The position numbers and the translations under genes are program-made. A stretch of 58,384 nucleotides of DNA from Marivita sp. Its GTDB lineage: Bacteria > Pseudomonadota > Alphaproteobacteria > Rhodobacterales > Rhodobacteraceae. The stretch covers positions 1 to 58,384 of the forward strand of contig NZ_JAIPUT010000026.1 in NCBI RefSeq assembly GCF_020055635.1. The letters run 5' to 3'. The notes under the pieces are model-generated. The model saw nothing but the letters and a program-made list of their open reading frames with translations, was not told the DNA's origin and did no database searches. Below, piece after piece: positions 24,236 to 33,048 of the stretch; within the stretch, counting starts at the first letter, position 1; the number at the start of each line of letters is the position of its first letter.

Positions 24236-25152
24236 CCCTGTGCGGCCCAGACATAGGCGACGTAGCCCGACAGCATCACCACACCCACGACGCGTCCGAC
24301 CTGAGGTCGGGTCAGCAGAAGCAGCATCAGGACCCCGGAAACGCCGATCATGACCGGCAGGTCGAAGGTCAGGAACCGCGACGCCACCGGGATCGGCGCG
24401 ATCAGGGCGGTCATTCCCAGAATGCCCAGCACGTTGAAGATGTTCGAGCCGATGATGTTGCCGATGGCGATCTCCGATTGTTTCCGGATGGCCGCGATCA
24501 CCGAGGTCGCCAGTTCGGGCAGCGACGTGCCGACCGCGACGATTGTCAGGCCGATGAAGGCCTCGGATATGCCGAAGCCGCGCGCGATGGACACGGCCCC
24601 GTCGACGAGGAACCGGGCGCCGAACATCAGGGCGACAAGCCCGCCGATGACCCAAAGGACCGACAGGATTGCAGAGGCCGGAGCGCCCACGCTCTCGTCC
24701 TCGGCCACTGTCGCGCCGGGTTGCCGGTAGGCCCAGACAAGGTATCCCGCAAGGCCCGCCACAAGCACGAGCCCCGACAGCCGGCCGACCTGGCCCATGG
24801 CGAAGATCGGCACCAGCACGAGGGCCGCCGCGATCATCACCGCCGTGTCCCGCCGCAGGGTCGCCCCCGACACGCGAATGGGCCAGACAAGGGCTGTCAG
24901 GCCGACGATCAGCAGAACGTTGGCGATGTTCGAGCCGACGATATTGCCAAGCGCGATATCCGGAACGCCGCGCCATGCCGCCTGCACCGACACCAGAAGC
25001 TCGGGTGTCGACGTGCCGAAGCCGACCACGGTCAGGCCGATCAGCAGCGGCGGAATCGCCATGCGCCGCGCGATACCGACGCTGCCGCGCACCAGCGCTT
25101 CGCCCCCGAAAAACAGGCCGACCAAGCCAATGACAAGATAGAGATAGTCCAC
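24232..25152 (-). CDS. Calcium/sodium antiporter, CaCA family (YrbG-like)
   Basis: A 306-aa inner-membrane cation exchanger with about ten helices. The two inverted alpha repeats are clear: GTSTPELLVS with GNIVGSNIANVLLI, and GTSLPELATS with GNIIGSNIFNVLGI. The acidic residues in the two PEL motifs bind the cation. I prefer the GTG start at 25152, which lies 8 nt after AAAGGG; a GTG two codons earlier would be too close to it. It is first in the leftward CaCA-small protein-secDF-exoD cluster. Confidence 0.87.
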   Translation of the reverse strand: MDYLYLVIGLVGLFFGGEALVRGSVGIARRMAIPPLLIGLTVVGFGTSTPELLVSVQAAWRGVPDIALGNIVGSNIANVLLIVGLTALVWPIRVSGATLRRDTAVMIAAALVLVPIFAMGQVGRLSGLVLVAGLAGYLVWAYRQPGATVAEDESVGAPASAILSVLWVIGGLVALMFGARFLVDGAVSIARGFGISEAFIGLTIVAVGTSLPELATSVIAAIRKQSEIAIGNIIGSNIFNVLGILGMTALIAPIPVASRFLTFDLPVMIGVSGVLMLLLLTRPQVGRVVGVVMLSGYVAYVWAAQG

Positions 25153-25412
25153 GTCCACTGCCCTTTCGGGCAGGTGATCTGCCCCTTCGGCATCAAGTGT
25201 GCGCGACCGGGATCGCCTGCAAGCCATCCCTGAAAATTTTCCGCCGAAACTGTCGCAGGCCGCTGTGGCGGTGCCGCATCCCGCAAGGGTCAGCGCCGAT
25301 GTCGTCTGGGCGCCCTTGGTGTCTGATGCTGTCAGGGCTGTTTGCCGTATCTGCTTTCCAAACGCAGCCAGCCGGAGTAGGCATCCCAACTTCTGAGCGA
25401 CAGGACAGCACC

Positions 25413-25958
25413 ATGGCGCAAAATGCCACCATTCATAAAGTCGAACTCTCGGTCTCCGACATGGATCGTCACTATTACGAGACCCACAAGCTGACCATTG
25501 CCAAGCACCCCTCCGAGACGGATGAGCGGCTGATGGTGCGCCTGCTTGCGTTCGCGTTGAATGCCCATGAGCATCTGGAGATGACCAAGGGCCTGTCCAC
25601 GGATGATGAACCGGACATCTGGCAGAAAAGCCTGAGCGGCGAGCTTGATGTATGGGTGGCGCTCGGGCTTCCCAGCGAGAAGGTGGTGCGGCAATCCTGT
25701 GCCAAGGCAGGCAAGGTGATCGTCTATTCCTATGGCGGCAGGCCAGCCGAAATCTGGTGGGACAAGATCAAGAACAGCACCACCCGGTTCGACAATCTAC
25801 GGGTGGTGAATTTTTCCGAAACCGACACAAGCGCCCTGTCGGAACTGGCCGCGCGCGCGATGAAGCTTCAGGTCAACATTCAGGACGGCGACGTGATGGT
25901 CAGTGCGGAAGACGCCATCGTCTACGTGACCCCGGTGACGTGGAAAGACGCGGGATAG
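25413..25958 (+). CDS. yaeQ: YaeQ family protein
   Basis: A 181-aa protein with family hallmarks ATIHKVELSVSDMDRHYYE, HPSETDERLMVRLLAFAL and VYSYGGRPAEIWW. YaeQ proteins have a PD-(D/E)XK nuclease-like fold with a conserved core, but the cellular role is poorly defined. It is transcribed divergently from the CaCA gene across about 260 nt. The start at 25413 has CAGGACAG upstream. Confidence 0.88.
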   Translation: MAQNATIHKVELSVSDMDRHYYETHKLTIAKHPSETDERLMVRLLAFALNAHEHLEMTKGLSTDDEPDIWQKSLSGELDVWVALGLPSEKVVRQSCAKAGKVIVYSYGGRPAEIWWDKIKNSTTRFDNLRVVNFSETDTSALSELAARAMKLQVNIQDGDVMVSAEDAIVYVTPVTWKDAG

Positions 25959-26021
25959 CGCCTTCTTGCGCGCCACCGGAAGTCCGGTCCGCGAGACCGA
26001 CCGCAGCAAAAGGCCCCCGGC

Positions 26022-27029
26022 TCAGGCAGCCACGGCGTTTTCCGACAGATCGGCCAGAACCTCGGCCGCGATTTCGAAAGAGCGGATGCGTGCCGCGGGG
26101 TCGTGGATCATGCCGGTCACGATCAGTTCGTCCGGCTGAAAGCTGTCGATCAACGCCCCGAGCCGGTCCCTGACCGTGGCCGCCGAGCCGGTGGCAGAAC
26201 AGGACAGGGCCTGCTCCACCGAGGCCATCACCGGTGCCGGGATCTCGTCGTCGACATGATGGGTTGGTAGTGGCAGCTTGCCCGGCCTGCCGGTTCTCAA
26301 CCGGGCGAAGGCCAGAAGCTGCGAGGAGCGCAGGAACGCCGCCTCCGCATCGGTCTGGGCCGCACAGACCCCGGCCGCCATCATCACGTAGGGGTCTTTC
26401 AGACGGGCCGACGGCTGGAACGTGCTGCGATAGATCGACAGCGCCTGTTCCAGCATGGCCGGCGCGAAATGCGACGCAAAGGCATAGGGCAGCCCGAGCC
26501 AGGCGGCCAGCTGGGCCCCGTAAAGACTTGAGCCGAGGATCCAGACCGGAACCCTGGTGCCCGCTCCGGGTATCGCACGCACCGGCGTGTCGTCTGAGCT
26601 GTCGTCGAAATAGCCGATCAGTTCCTGCACGTCCTGCGGAAAGCTGTCCTCGGGTGCCATGTGCCGGCGCAGCGCCCTTGCCGTGGCCATGTCGGTGCCG
26701 GGGGCCCGGCCCAGCCCCAGATCGATCCGGCCCGGATATAGCGTGGCAAGGGTGCCGAACTGTTCGGCAATGACAAGCGGTGCATGGTTGGGCAGCATGA
26801 TGCCACCCGCACCGATCCGCATGGTCGAGGTTGCCGAGGCCACGTGCCCGATCACCACGGCGGTGGCCGCGCTTGCTATGCCGGGCATGTTGTGATGCTC
26901 GGCAAGCCAATAGCGGTGATAGCCGAACCGCTCGGCGGCACGGGCAAGGTCGACTGTCGCGGCCAGCGCGTCAGCGGCGGTCTTGCCTTCGGGGATGGGC
27001 GACAGGTCGAGAAGCGAGAATTTCTGCAT
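26022..27029 (-). CDS. Luciferase-like flavin-dependent monooxygenase (LLM class)
   Basis: A 335-aa FMN-dependent TIM-barrel oxidoreductase of the bacterial-luciferase superfamily, MsnO8/YhbW-like. Characteristic segments are [43 protein letters not shown] and [14 protein letters not shown]. The substrate is unknown. The ATG at 27029 has GGAGG 5 nt upstream; a longer frame offers no better site. It lies downstream of the TauAB-like genes on the same strand but 156 nt away, with a GC-rich CCCCGC/GCGGGG hairpin between. Confidence 0.85.
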   Translation of the reverse strand: MQKFSLLDLSPIPEGKTAADALAATVDLARAAERFGYHRYWLAEHHNMPGIASAATAVVIGHVASATSTMRIGAGGIMLPNHAPLVIAEQFGTLATLYPGRIDLGLGRAPGTDMATARALRRHMAPEDSFPQDVQELIGYFDDSSDDTPVRAIPGAGTRVPVWILGSSLYGAQLAAWLGLPYAFASHFAPAMLEQALSIYRSTFQPSARLKDPYVMMAAGVCAAQTDAEAAFLRSSQLLAFARLRTGRPGKLPLPTHHVDDEIPAPVMASVEQALSCSATGSAATVRDRLGALIDSFQPDELIVTGMIHDPAARIRSFEIAAEVLADLSENAVAA

Positions 27030-27185
27030 GGCAGCCTCCGTTGACCGAAAGCTAATCATTCGGGGCGGCCGGTCCAAGCCCCTGTCGCGTCATCCCCGCA
27101 TCGCGGGGCAGCCGTGGCGGAATCAGTCAGTCGAGCCGTCCGGCGGGCTGATGCCTGGCATTCCCCCGATGCCGAAAGCACATAT

Positions 27186-27857
27186 CTAGGCGCGGCGCGG
27201 TCTGAGCCGTGCGGGCTGACCCGACAATTCGAGAATTCGGGTGGCAAGACGCTCGGCCTCGGGAATGGCGTGGGTGACCAGAAGCGTGGCGACAGGGTGG
27301 CTGTCGCGCAGGCGTTCGAAGAGCGACATCATCTCGTCAGAGAGGTCCGCATCGAGGCTGACGAAGGGTTCGTCCATCAGCAGGACATCGGGTTTGCCGG
27401 CAAAGGCGCGGGCAAGCGACAGGCGGCGTTGCTGGCCCAGGGACAATTGGTCCGGAAACGCGTCTCCGCGACCTGCGAGGCCCACCTCGTCCAGCGCCTT
27501 GTCGATCCCGGCCGGACCGAGGCCCAGCGTGATCCGCAGGTTTTCGGCCACACTGCGCCAGCGCATCAGGGTCGGCTCCTGAAACACCATGGCCAGCCTG
27601 TCGGGGCGTCGGACATGGCCTTGGTAGCGCGTTTCGAGTCCGGCGATGATCCGCATCAGCGTCGTCTTGCCCACACCCGAGGGTCCGGTGATCGCAACGG
27701 TTTCGCGCGGCGCGAGGTCGAGATCGACAGCCCCCAGCACGGACTTGTCGTCGAACCGCATGCTTTCGATCGCGACGCGGAGAACCGGTGAAGGCGCCTT
27801 CGCCGGGTCCTGGGTGCTGCCGGAGCCCACCAGCCGGAGTGTCGGGGCCGTTGCCAA
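27186..27857 (-). CDS. ABC transporter ATPase, TauB/SsuB type
   Basis: A 223-aa ABC ATPase of the nitrate/sulfonate/taurine importer class. Walker A is GPSGVGKTT, the Q-loop VFQEPTLMRW, the signature LSLGQQRR, Walker B VLLMDEPF and the switch TLLVTHA. No ATG precedes the conserved N terminus; a TTG at 27857, located 2 nt after the binding-protein stop and 7 nt after GGAAG, is the likely start. No permease is adjacent; the orphan permease at 5325-6074 is of the matching class. Confidence 0.8.
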   Translation of the reverse strand: MATAPTLRLVGSGSTQDPAKAPSPVLRVAIESMRFDDKSVLGAVDLDLAPRETVAITGPSGVGKTTLMRIIAGLETRYQGHVRRPDRLAMVFQEPTLMRWRSVAENLRITLGLGPAGIDKALDEVGLAGRGDAFPDQLSLGQQRRLSLARAFAGKPDVLLMDEPFVSLDADLSDEMMSLFERLRDSHPVATLLVTHAIPEAERLATRILELSGQPARLRPRRA

Positions 27858-27859
27858 GA

Positions 27860-28837
27860 TCAGCTTCCGGGCTGCACGAAGACACCTTCGGGCAGCGTCG
27901 TGGCCGCGCCGATCAGCTTTTCGCCGCCCAGTTCGCCCATCAGCGCCAGCATGCGCGCGGCGGCGGCTTCGTCGACCGGTTGATCGACGGGAATGCCCGC
28001 GATGAACCCGGCCTTGAGCGCCTCGAACTCGGCATCGGACTTGGCGTTCATGCGTGGGCGCAAACGGTCCCATTCGGCATCCGAACCGAGGAGCAGGTCT
28101 TTCGTCGCGCGGCTGGCGGCGGCCAGCCCCTTGACCAGTTCGGGATGGTCGCGCAGCATCTCGCCGCGCAGCACATAGCCCAGAAGCGGCGTCTCGGGAT
28201 CGAGACCCAGTTCACGCGCGGCTTCATCCACGGTGATGATCGGTGTCATGCCGCCTGCCTCCATCTTGGCGAGGAAGTGCCAGAAGTTGATCGCGCCATC
28301 CAGTTCGCCCTGAAGTCCGGTCTTGAAGATCAGCGGCGGCGCGCCGAAGACCTGTTCGGTCTCGGTCACGAGGTCCATGCCGTGCTTCTGTTGGGCATAG
28401 GCGCGCAGGATCAGCCAGCTCTTGTCGAGCGGCCCCCCGGCGATGCCGATCTTGCCGCCCCTCAGGTCGGCCAGCGACGTGGCGGTGCTGCCCTCGGGCA
28501 CCAGAAGCGCGCCCACGGCCTTGGAATAGGGCACGAAGATGTAATCGCGACCCTCGGCCCGCTGACGCGCGACCCAGAGCCAGTCGGACACGATCACGTC
28601 CGCCTCGCCGCCCTGAAACGCGACCTGCGCGGCCGAGCCTCCGGCGACGCCCTGCACCACCAGATCAAAGCCGTTGGCGGTGTCGAAGCCGTTATGCTGG
28701 ATGCTGTCGAGCTCCCAGTTCACGGTCCCGAATTCCAGCACGGCGGCCCGCAGAACCGGCGTTTCGGCACTGGCGGCGCCGGCGCAGAGCACAAGCGCGG
28801 CAGTGGTCGCGCGGATAGTGGCGAAAAAGCTCATCAT
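27860..28837 (-). CDS. ABC substrate-binding protein, TauA/NMT1-like
   Basis: A 325-aa periplasmic binding protein with a signal peptide (cleavage near ASAE). The family pattern of sulfonate/nitrate-type receptors is seen in GEADVIVSDWLWVARQR, LRGGKIGIAGGPLDKSWL and GELDGAINFWHFLAKME. The ligand is not deducible. It is divergent from a cytochrome c gene and next to a PQQ alcohol dehydrogenase; homologous importer genes near quinoproteins are usually of unknown ligand. The start is one of two consecutive ATGs (28837 or 28834) after GGGAGGAC. Confidence 0.82.
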   Translation of the reverse strand: MMSFFATIRATTAALVLCAGAASAETPVLRAAVLEFGTVNWELDSIQHNGFDTANGFDLVVQGVAGGSAAQVAFQGGEADVIVSDWLWVARQRAEGRDYIFVPYSKAVGALLVPEGSTATSLADLRGGKIGIAGGPLDKSWLILRAYAQQKHGMDLVTETEQVFGAPPLIFKTGLQGELDGAINFWHFLAKMEAGGMTPIITVDEAARELGLDPETPLLGYVLRGEMLRDHPELVKGLAAASRATKDLLLGSDAEWDRLRPRMNAKSDAEFEALKAGFIAGIPVDQPVDEAAAARMLALMGELGGEKLIGAATTLPEGVFVQPGS

Positions 28838-28883
28838 GTCCTCCCAGAATGATCCCCGACACAGTAACAGCGGCTTTTCTTGC

Positions 28884-28909
28884 GGAAATACGACCAAAGG
28901 ATGTGGCCG
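28884..28909 (+). promoter_or_regulatory. Shared motif GGAAATACGACCA-N8-GGCCG, copy B
   Basis: GGAAATACGACCA (28884-28896), 8 nt, GGCCG (28905-28909), pointing at the cytochrome c gene whose ATG is 83 nt downstream. It is identical in both blocks and in spacing to copy A in the pedF promoter (15414-15439). Confidence 0.65.
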
Positions 28910-28991
28910 CTCCTCCAATCTGTTGATGTGGATCATATTGGCGAGCAAGGCGCATTCTTACGTTGGGGCATCTTTTTGAAGGAGACCACCC

Positions 28992-29402
28992 ATGACACGC
29001 TTCGCCCTGATTGCCGCAGCCAGTTTCTGCGCCCTGCCCGCCCTTGCCAGCGAAACCACCTTCGAGCAGGTCAAGATCGACGCCGGAAAAGCCCTGTTCG
29101 AGACGGAGTGCCGACGCTGTCATGCAGTGGAGCCGACGGACGCCTCATACGGTCCGCCGCTCGAGAACATCGTCGGACGCGGGGCGGGAACATACGAGAA
29201 TTACGACTATTCCATCGCCTTGGAAGCCTCGGGCATCGTCTGGACCCCGGCAGCGTTGCGGGCGTGGATGGAGGACAATGACGGCTTCATGCCCGGCACC
29301 AAGATGCGCCATGTCGGCATCGAGGACCGGACGGTTCAGGATTTCATCCTGGCCTATCTCGTGTCGATCACCACGCAGGACAATTCGGCGATCTCGGAGT
29401 GA
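28992..29402 (+). CDS. c-type cytochrome next to the PQQ alcohol dehydrogenase
   Basis: A 136-aa secreted mono-haem cytochrome c of the c2/c550 class. A signal peptide (cleavage near ALASE) precedes the haem motif CRRCHAVEP, and the likely axial Met lies in FMPGTKM. It is a plausible electron acceptor for the dehydrogenase encoded 468 nt downstream on the same strand. A good Shine-Dalgarno (AAGGAG) precedes the ATG. It is divergent from the TauA-like gene, with motif copy B between them. Confidence 0.87.
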   Translation: MTRFALIAAASFCALPALASETTFEQVKIDAGKALFETECRRCHAVEPTDASYGPPLENIVGRGAGTYENYDYSIALEASGIVWTPAALRAWMEDNDGFMPGTKMRHVGIEDRTVQDFILAYLVSITTQDNSAISE

Positions 29403-29869
29403 AATGAGGCTGGTAGGCGGCACCGGCGGTGCCGCTTATGGCTTGTGTGGTCGTTGCTGAATCATGTGTAGGCTGTGTGCTTGCACGCCTCGTATTTCTC
29501 CGGGTTGGTGCGTGAAATCACGCACCCTACGCTTGCTGTAGAAATCGGGTGAAGTGACCACCTTACCCAAATGGCGCAAAACCAATGACTCTCCCGTGTC
29601 AAAAACCTGGGGCAGAACGCGAAGGCTTTTGACAGGTTTTCCGACGCAGCGGCGCGACCAAAGCAACGGCCGCAGGCTTGCATGTGCGACACGCTTACCA
29701 CCTTGACCGATTCGCTCGACGACGTGAACGCCCCTGTCAACCTCCCAAAGGTCTTACGACCCAAGTCGCGTACAACAAAATTTCGTCGCCCCTATACTGA
29801 CCGGCAATCGTCCTTATGCGCCCCCGTGCATCTGGATATCCGCAACTGAAGTTCATGGGAGGAATACGA
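29403..29869 (+). promoter_or_regulatory. 467-nt leader/promoter region of the PQQ alcohol dehydrogenase
   Basis: No gene is supported. It contains a REP-like inverted pair (29468-29530) and, at 29655-29672, CGACCAAAGCAAC followed by GGCCG, which resembles the shared quinoprotein motif with 7 instead of 8 nt spacing and no GGAAATA half. A Shine-Dalgarno (GGGAGGAA) precedes the dehydrogenase ATG. The long non-coding interval before a highly regulated gene suggests promoter and leader control. Confidence 0.45.
29468..29530. repeat. Stand-alone REP-like inverted pair
   Basis: GTAG (29468-29471) is followed by an imperfect GCTGTGTGC/GCACGCC stem. Then, in the opposite orientation, comes the perfect hairpin GGTGCGTGAAATCACGCACC (29507-29526) followed by CTAC. 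The second unit closely matches a REP beside the RAYT gene at 4713-4736. It shows spread of the REP 24 kb from its transposase. Confidence 0.8.
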
Positions 29870-31639
29870 ATGAACAGATTTGTTGCCGCCGTCACAGCCA
29901 GCATACTCGCCGCGACCGGCGCGCTTGCCCAAGGTGTGACAGAGGACATGCTGGCCAATGACCAGACGATGACCCATCAGGTTGTCACCAACGGGATGGG
30001 GCGGCATTTGCAGCGCTATTCGCCGCTGGACACGCTGAACAAGGACAACGTCAAGAACCTTGTTCCCGCCTGGGCGTTCAGCCTCGGGGGTGAAAAGCAG
30101 CGTGGTCAGGAGACCCAGCCGCTGATCTATGATGGCATCATGTACATCACCGGATCGTATTCGCGGCTTTACGCGATCGACGTGAACACCGGCGAAGAGC
30201 TCTGGCAGTACGACGCGCGTCTGCCCGAAGGCATCCTGCCCTGCTGTGACGTGATCAACCGGGGCGCGGCGCTCGCGGGTGACAAGGTGATCTTCGGCAC
30301 GCTGGATGCGCGCATCGTGGCACTGGACGCCAAGACCGGCGACGTGGTCTGGCGCGATCAGATCGACGATTACAAGGCAGGCTATTCCTATACGGCAGCG
30401 CCTCTGGTCGTTGGGGATCTGGTGATCACCGGCAATTCGGGTGGCGAATTCGGCATCGTCGGATCGGTTCAGGCCCGCAATGTCGAAAACGGCGATCTGG
30501 TCTGGGAACGCCCGGTGATCGAAGGCCATATGGGAACGCTCAATGGCGAAGAAAGCACCATGACCGGCACGCTCAACGCGTCATGGCCGGGCGACATGTG
30601 GAAGACGGGTGGCGGGGCCACATGGCTTGGCGGGTCTTATGACGAAGATACCGACACGCTGGTCTTCGGAACGGGCAACCCGGCGCCGTGGAACAGCCAC
30701 CTGCGCAACGCGGGTACCCCGACCGACGGCAATACCGGCGACAACCTCTATGCCGCCAGCCGTCTGGGCCTTGATCCCGCGACAGGCGAGATCAAGTGGC
30801 ATTACCAGACCACGCCGCGCGAAGGCTGGGATTACGACGGTGTGAACGAGGTGGTCTCGTATACCGACCGCGCCGGGAACATGCGCTATGCGACCGCCGA
30901 CCGGAACGGGTTCTTCTATGTCCTGAACCGCGAGGACGGCGCGTTTGTCGATGCCTATCCGTTCGTCAAGGACATCTCGTGGGCCAGCGATATTGGCGAT
31001 GACGGGCGTCCGATCTTTGTCGAGGACAACCGCCCCGGCGATCCGACCGCGTCGGCGGATGGCAAGAAGGGCGACGTCGTGTTCTCCTCCCCCGGCTTCC
31101 TTGGGGGCAAGAACTGGATGCCGATGGCCTTCTCGCAGCGGACCGGCAACTTCTACGTGCCCTCCAACGAATGGGGCATGGACATCTGGAACGAGCCGAT
31201 CACCTACAAGAAGGGCGCGGCGTATCTGGGCTCCGGCTTTACCATCAAGCCGAATTACGAAGACCATATCGGCTCGCTCAAGGCGATCGACCCCGACACC
31301 GGCGAATGGAAGTGGGAATACAAGAACGACGCCCCGCTCTGGTCGGGCGTCATGACAACCGCGGGCGGCCTGGTGTTCTTCGGCACACCCGAGGGCAAGT
31401 TCCTTGCGCTGGATGACGAAACCGGCGACGTGCTCTGGTCGTTCCAGACCGGGTCCGGCATCGTGGGTCAGCCAATCACCTGGGACCAGGATGGCGAGCA
31501 ATATGTCTCGATCATCTCGGGCTGGGGTGGTGCGGTTCCGCTCTGGGGCGGGGAAGTGGCCAAGAAGGTCAACTACCTGAACCAGGGGGGCACGCTCTGG
31601 ACCTTCCGCCTGCCGAAGGAACTCGCTTCGGCGAACTGA
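29870..31639 (+). CDS. PQQ-dependent alcohol dehydrogenase, predicted lanthanide type (ExaF/PedH/XoxF-like)
   Basis: A 589-aa periplasmic quinoprotein with a signal peptide (cleavage near ALAQ) and an eight-bladed propeller with W-motifs. The vicinal disulfide Cys125-Cys126 ([10 protein letters not shown]) is present. Metal and catalytic residues align as Glu193 (GGEFGIVG), Asn270 (GTGNPAPWN) and Asp321 in WDYDGVNE. The extra Asp323 two residues after the catalytic Asp is the established marker of lanthanide-dependent enzymes; calcium enzymes have Ala, Ser or Thr there. The overall sequence is closer to ExaF/PedH-type ethanol dehydrogenases than to XoxF5, judged by eye. Substrate: a primary alcohol or aldehyde. 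It ends before a strong terminator. Confidence 0.9.
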   Translation: MNRFVAAVTASILAATGALAQGVTEDMLANDQTMTHQVVTNGMGRHLQRYSPLDTLNKDNVKNLVPAWAFSLGGEKQRGQETQPLIYDGIMYITGSYSRLYAIDVNTGEELWQYDARLPEGILPCCDVINRGAALAGDKVIFGTLDARIVALDAKTGDVVWRDQIDDYKAGYSYTAAPLVVGDLVITGNSGGEFGIVGSVQARNVENGDLVWERPVIEGHMGTLNGEESTMTGTLNASWPGDMWKTGGGATWLGGSYDEDTDTLVFGTGNPAPWNSHLRNAGTPTDGNTGDNLYAASRLGLDPATGEIKWHYQTTPREGWDYDGVNEVVSYTDRAGNMRYATADRNGFFYVLNREDGAFVDAYPFVKDISWASDIGDDGRPIFVEDNRPGDPTASADGKKGDVVFSSPGFLGGKNWMPMAFSQRTGNFYVPSNEWGMDIWNEPITYKKGAAYLGSGFTIKPNYEDHIGSLKAIDPDTGEWKWEYKNDAPLWSGVMTTAGGLVFFGTPEGKFLALDDETGDVLWSFQTGSGIVGQPITWDQDGEQYVSIISGWGGAVPLWGGEVAKKVNYLNQGGTLWTFRLPKELASAN

Positions 31640-31661
31640 CCGCGCAGGGACAGTGATTGGG

Positions 31662-31696
31662 AACGGCGCGCCTTCGGGTGCGCCGTTTTCGTTTTT
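31662..31696 (+). terminator. Intrinsic terminator after the PQQ alcohol dehydrogenase
   Basis: AACGGCGC (31662-31669) pairs with GCGCCGTT (31680-31687), and a TTCGTTTTT tract follows. It lies 23 nt after the stop codon. Confidence 0.85.
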
Positions 31697-31848
31697 GGGC
31701 GAGCCGTGGATGCAGTATCGCGCACAATCTGACGGTCACGAGGATCACGACGCGCAGGAGACCCGATGGCCCATCACCTGCGGTCAGCACGGCCACGGGC
31801 GCGCGGGACGACGTGCCTCAATGACGGTTGAACAAGGCGCGTTCCGGC

Positions 31849-33048
31849 TCACGTCGGGACTTCGTGGTCGATCCTGGGAAGGAACCAGGCCAACAACCCC
31901 GCAAGGGGCAGAAAAGAGCAGATCCGGTAGACCGTCTCGACGCCGTAACTTTCCGCCAGCACACCAAGGCCCGCCGCGGCTATCCCGCCCAGCCCGAAGT
32001 TCAGGCCGTAGAACAGGCCTCCGATCAGACCGATCCGGTCGGGCAAGAGGTCCATCGCGTAGATCAGGATCGAGGCAAAGGCGCTGGCCATGATCAGGTT
32101 GATCATGATTGTCAGCACGCCGGTCCAGAACAGGTCGACATAGGGCAACATCAGCGTCAGCGGCAGCGGTCCGAGCATGGAGAACCAGATGATCCGGTAC
32201 CGCCCGATCCGATCGCCGACGATGCCACCGACCAGGACCCCGACCGCCGCTGCCATCAGAAAGACGAACAGCATCATCTGTGACGCCGGGATCGACAGGT
32301 CGAACTTCTCGATGAGATAGAATGTGTAGAAGGATCGGAAGCTCTCGCTGTAGGCATTCTTGATGAACATCAGCAGGGTCAACACGACCAAGCCGATGCC
32401 GATCGTCAGAGGCGCATGTCTGAGGGCGTCGCCACTCTGTGTCCGCTGTGCACGGTTTGCGGCGAATTCGGCGCTGATCAGTCTTTGCTTGCTGCCGATC
32501 CACGTCAGCAGCGCCATCGCCAGAAGCGCAGTGACCGCGAACCAGGCAAGGCTTGGCTGGCCCCAGGGCACGACGATCAGGGCGGCGAAGACCGGCCCCA
32601 GGGCACCGCCCGCCTGCCCGCCAACCTGGAACATTCCCTGGGCAAGCCCCTGGCGGCCGCCAGCCGCATACCGCGCCATGCGCGTCGCCTCGGGATGAAA
32701 GATCGAGGATCCGATGCCGATCAGCGCGACCGAGATCAGGATCACGGGATAGCTCGGGGCGAAGGCAAGACAAACCAGTCCCGACAGCGTGAACATCATC
32801 CCCACCACCGGCGAATAGGGCGCGGGGTGCCGGTCCGTGATCATACCGATGACAGGCTGCAGCATGGCTCCGGCAACCTGAAAGGTCAGAGTGATCATCC
32901 CGATCTGCACGAAATCCAGCGCGTAAGCCTCTTTCAGGATCGGATAGGCGGCCGGGATCAGTGACTGCATCAGGTCGTTCAGAAGATGCGTCAGACCCAG
33001 CATGGCAAGGACGGTAAGGTATGTTCCGGAACGGACGGTCGTTGTCAT
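31849..33048 (-). CDS. MFS transporter, fosmidomycin-resistance (Fsr)-like
   Basis: A 399-aa twelve-helix major facilitator. The N-terminal THLLNDLMQSLIPAAYPILK and IGIGSSIFHPEATRMAR are characteristic of the Fsr family of drug or metabolite exporters. It is an inner-membrane proton-coupled exporter by family; the substrate is not deducible. It is convergent with the PQQ dehydrogenase and divergent from nap. Confidence 0.86.
   Translation of the reverse strand: MTTTVRSGTYLTVLAMLGLTHLLNDLMQSLIPAAYPILKEAYALDFVQIGMITLTFQVAGAMLQPVIGMITDRHPAPYSPVVGMMFTLSGLVCLAFAPSYPVILISVALIGIGSSIFHPEATRMARYAAGGRQGLAQGMFQVGGQAGGALGPVFAALIVVPWGQPSLAWFAVTALLAMALLTWIGSKQRLISAEFAANRAQRTQSGDALRHAPLTIGIGLVVLTLLMFIKNAYSESFRSFYTFYLIEKFDLSIPASQMMLFVFLMAAAVGVLVGGIVGDRIGRYRIIWFSMLGPLPLTLMLPYVDLFWTGVLTIMINLIMASAFASILIYAMDLLPDRIGLIGGLFYGLNFGLGGIAAAGLGVLAESYGVETVYRICSFLPLAGLLAWFLPRIDHEVPT

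Noticed and set aside
27095-27110. CCCCGC-ATC-GCGGGG hairpin as a terminator after the TauB-like ATPase
   Set aside because: The stem is good, but no T-run follows on either strand, so I did not list it as an intrinsic terminator.
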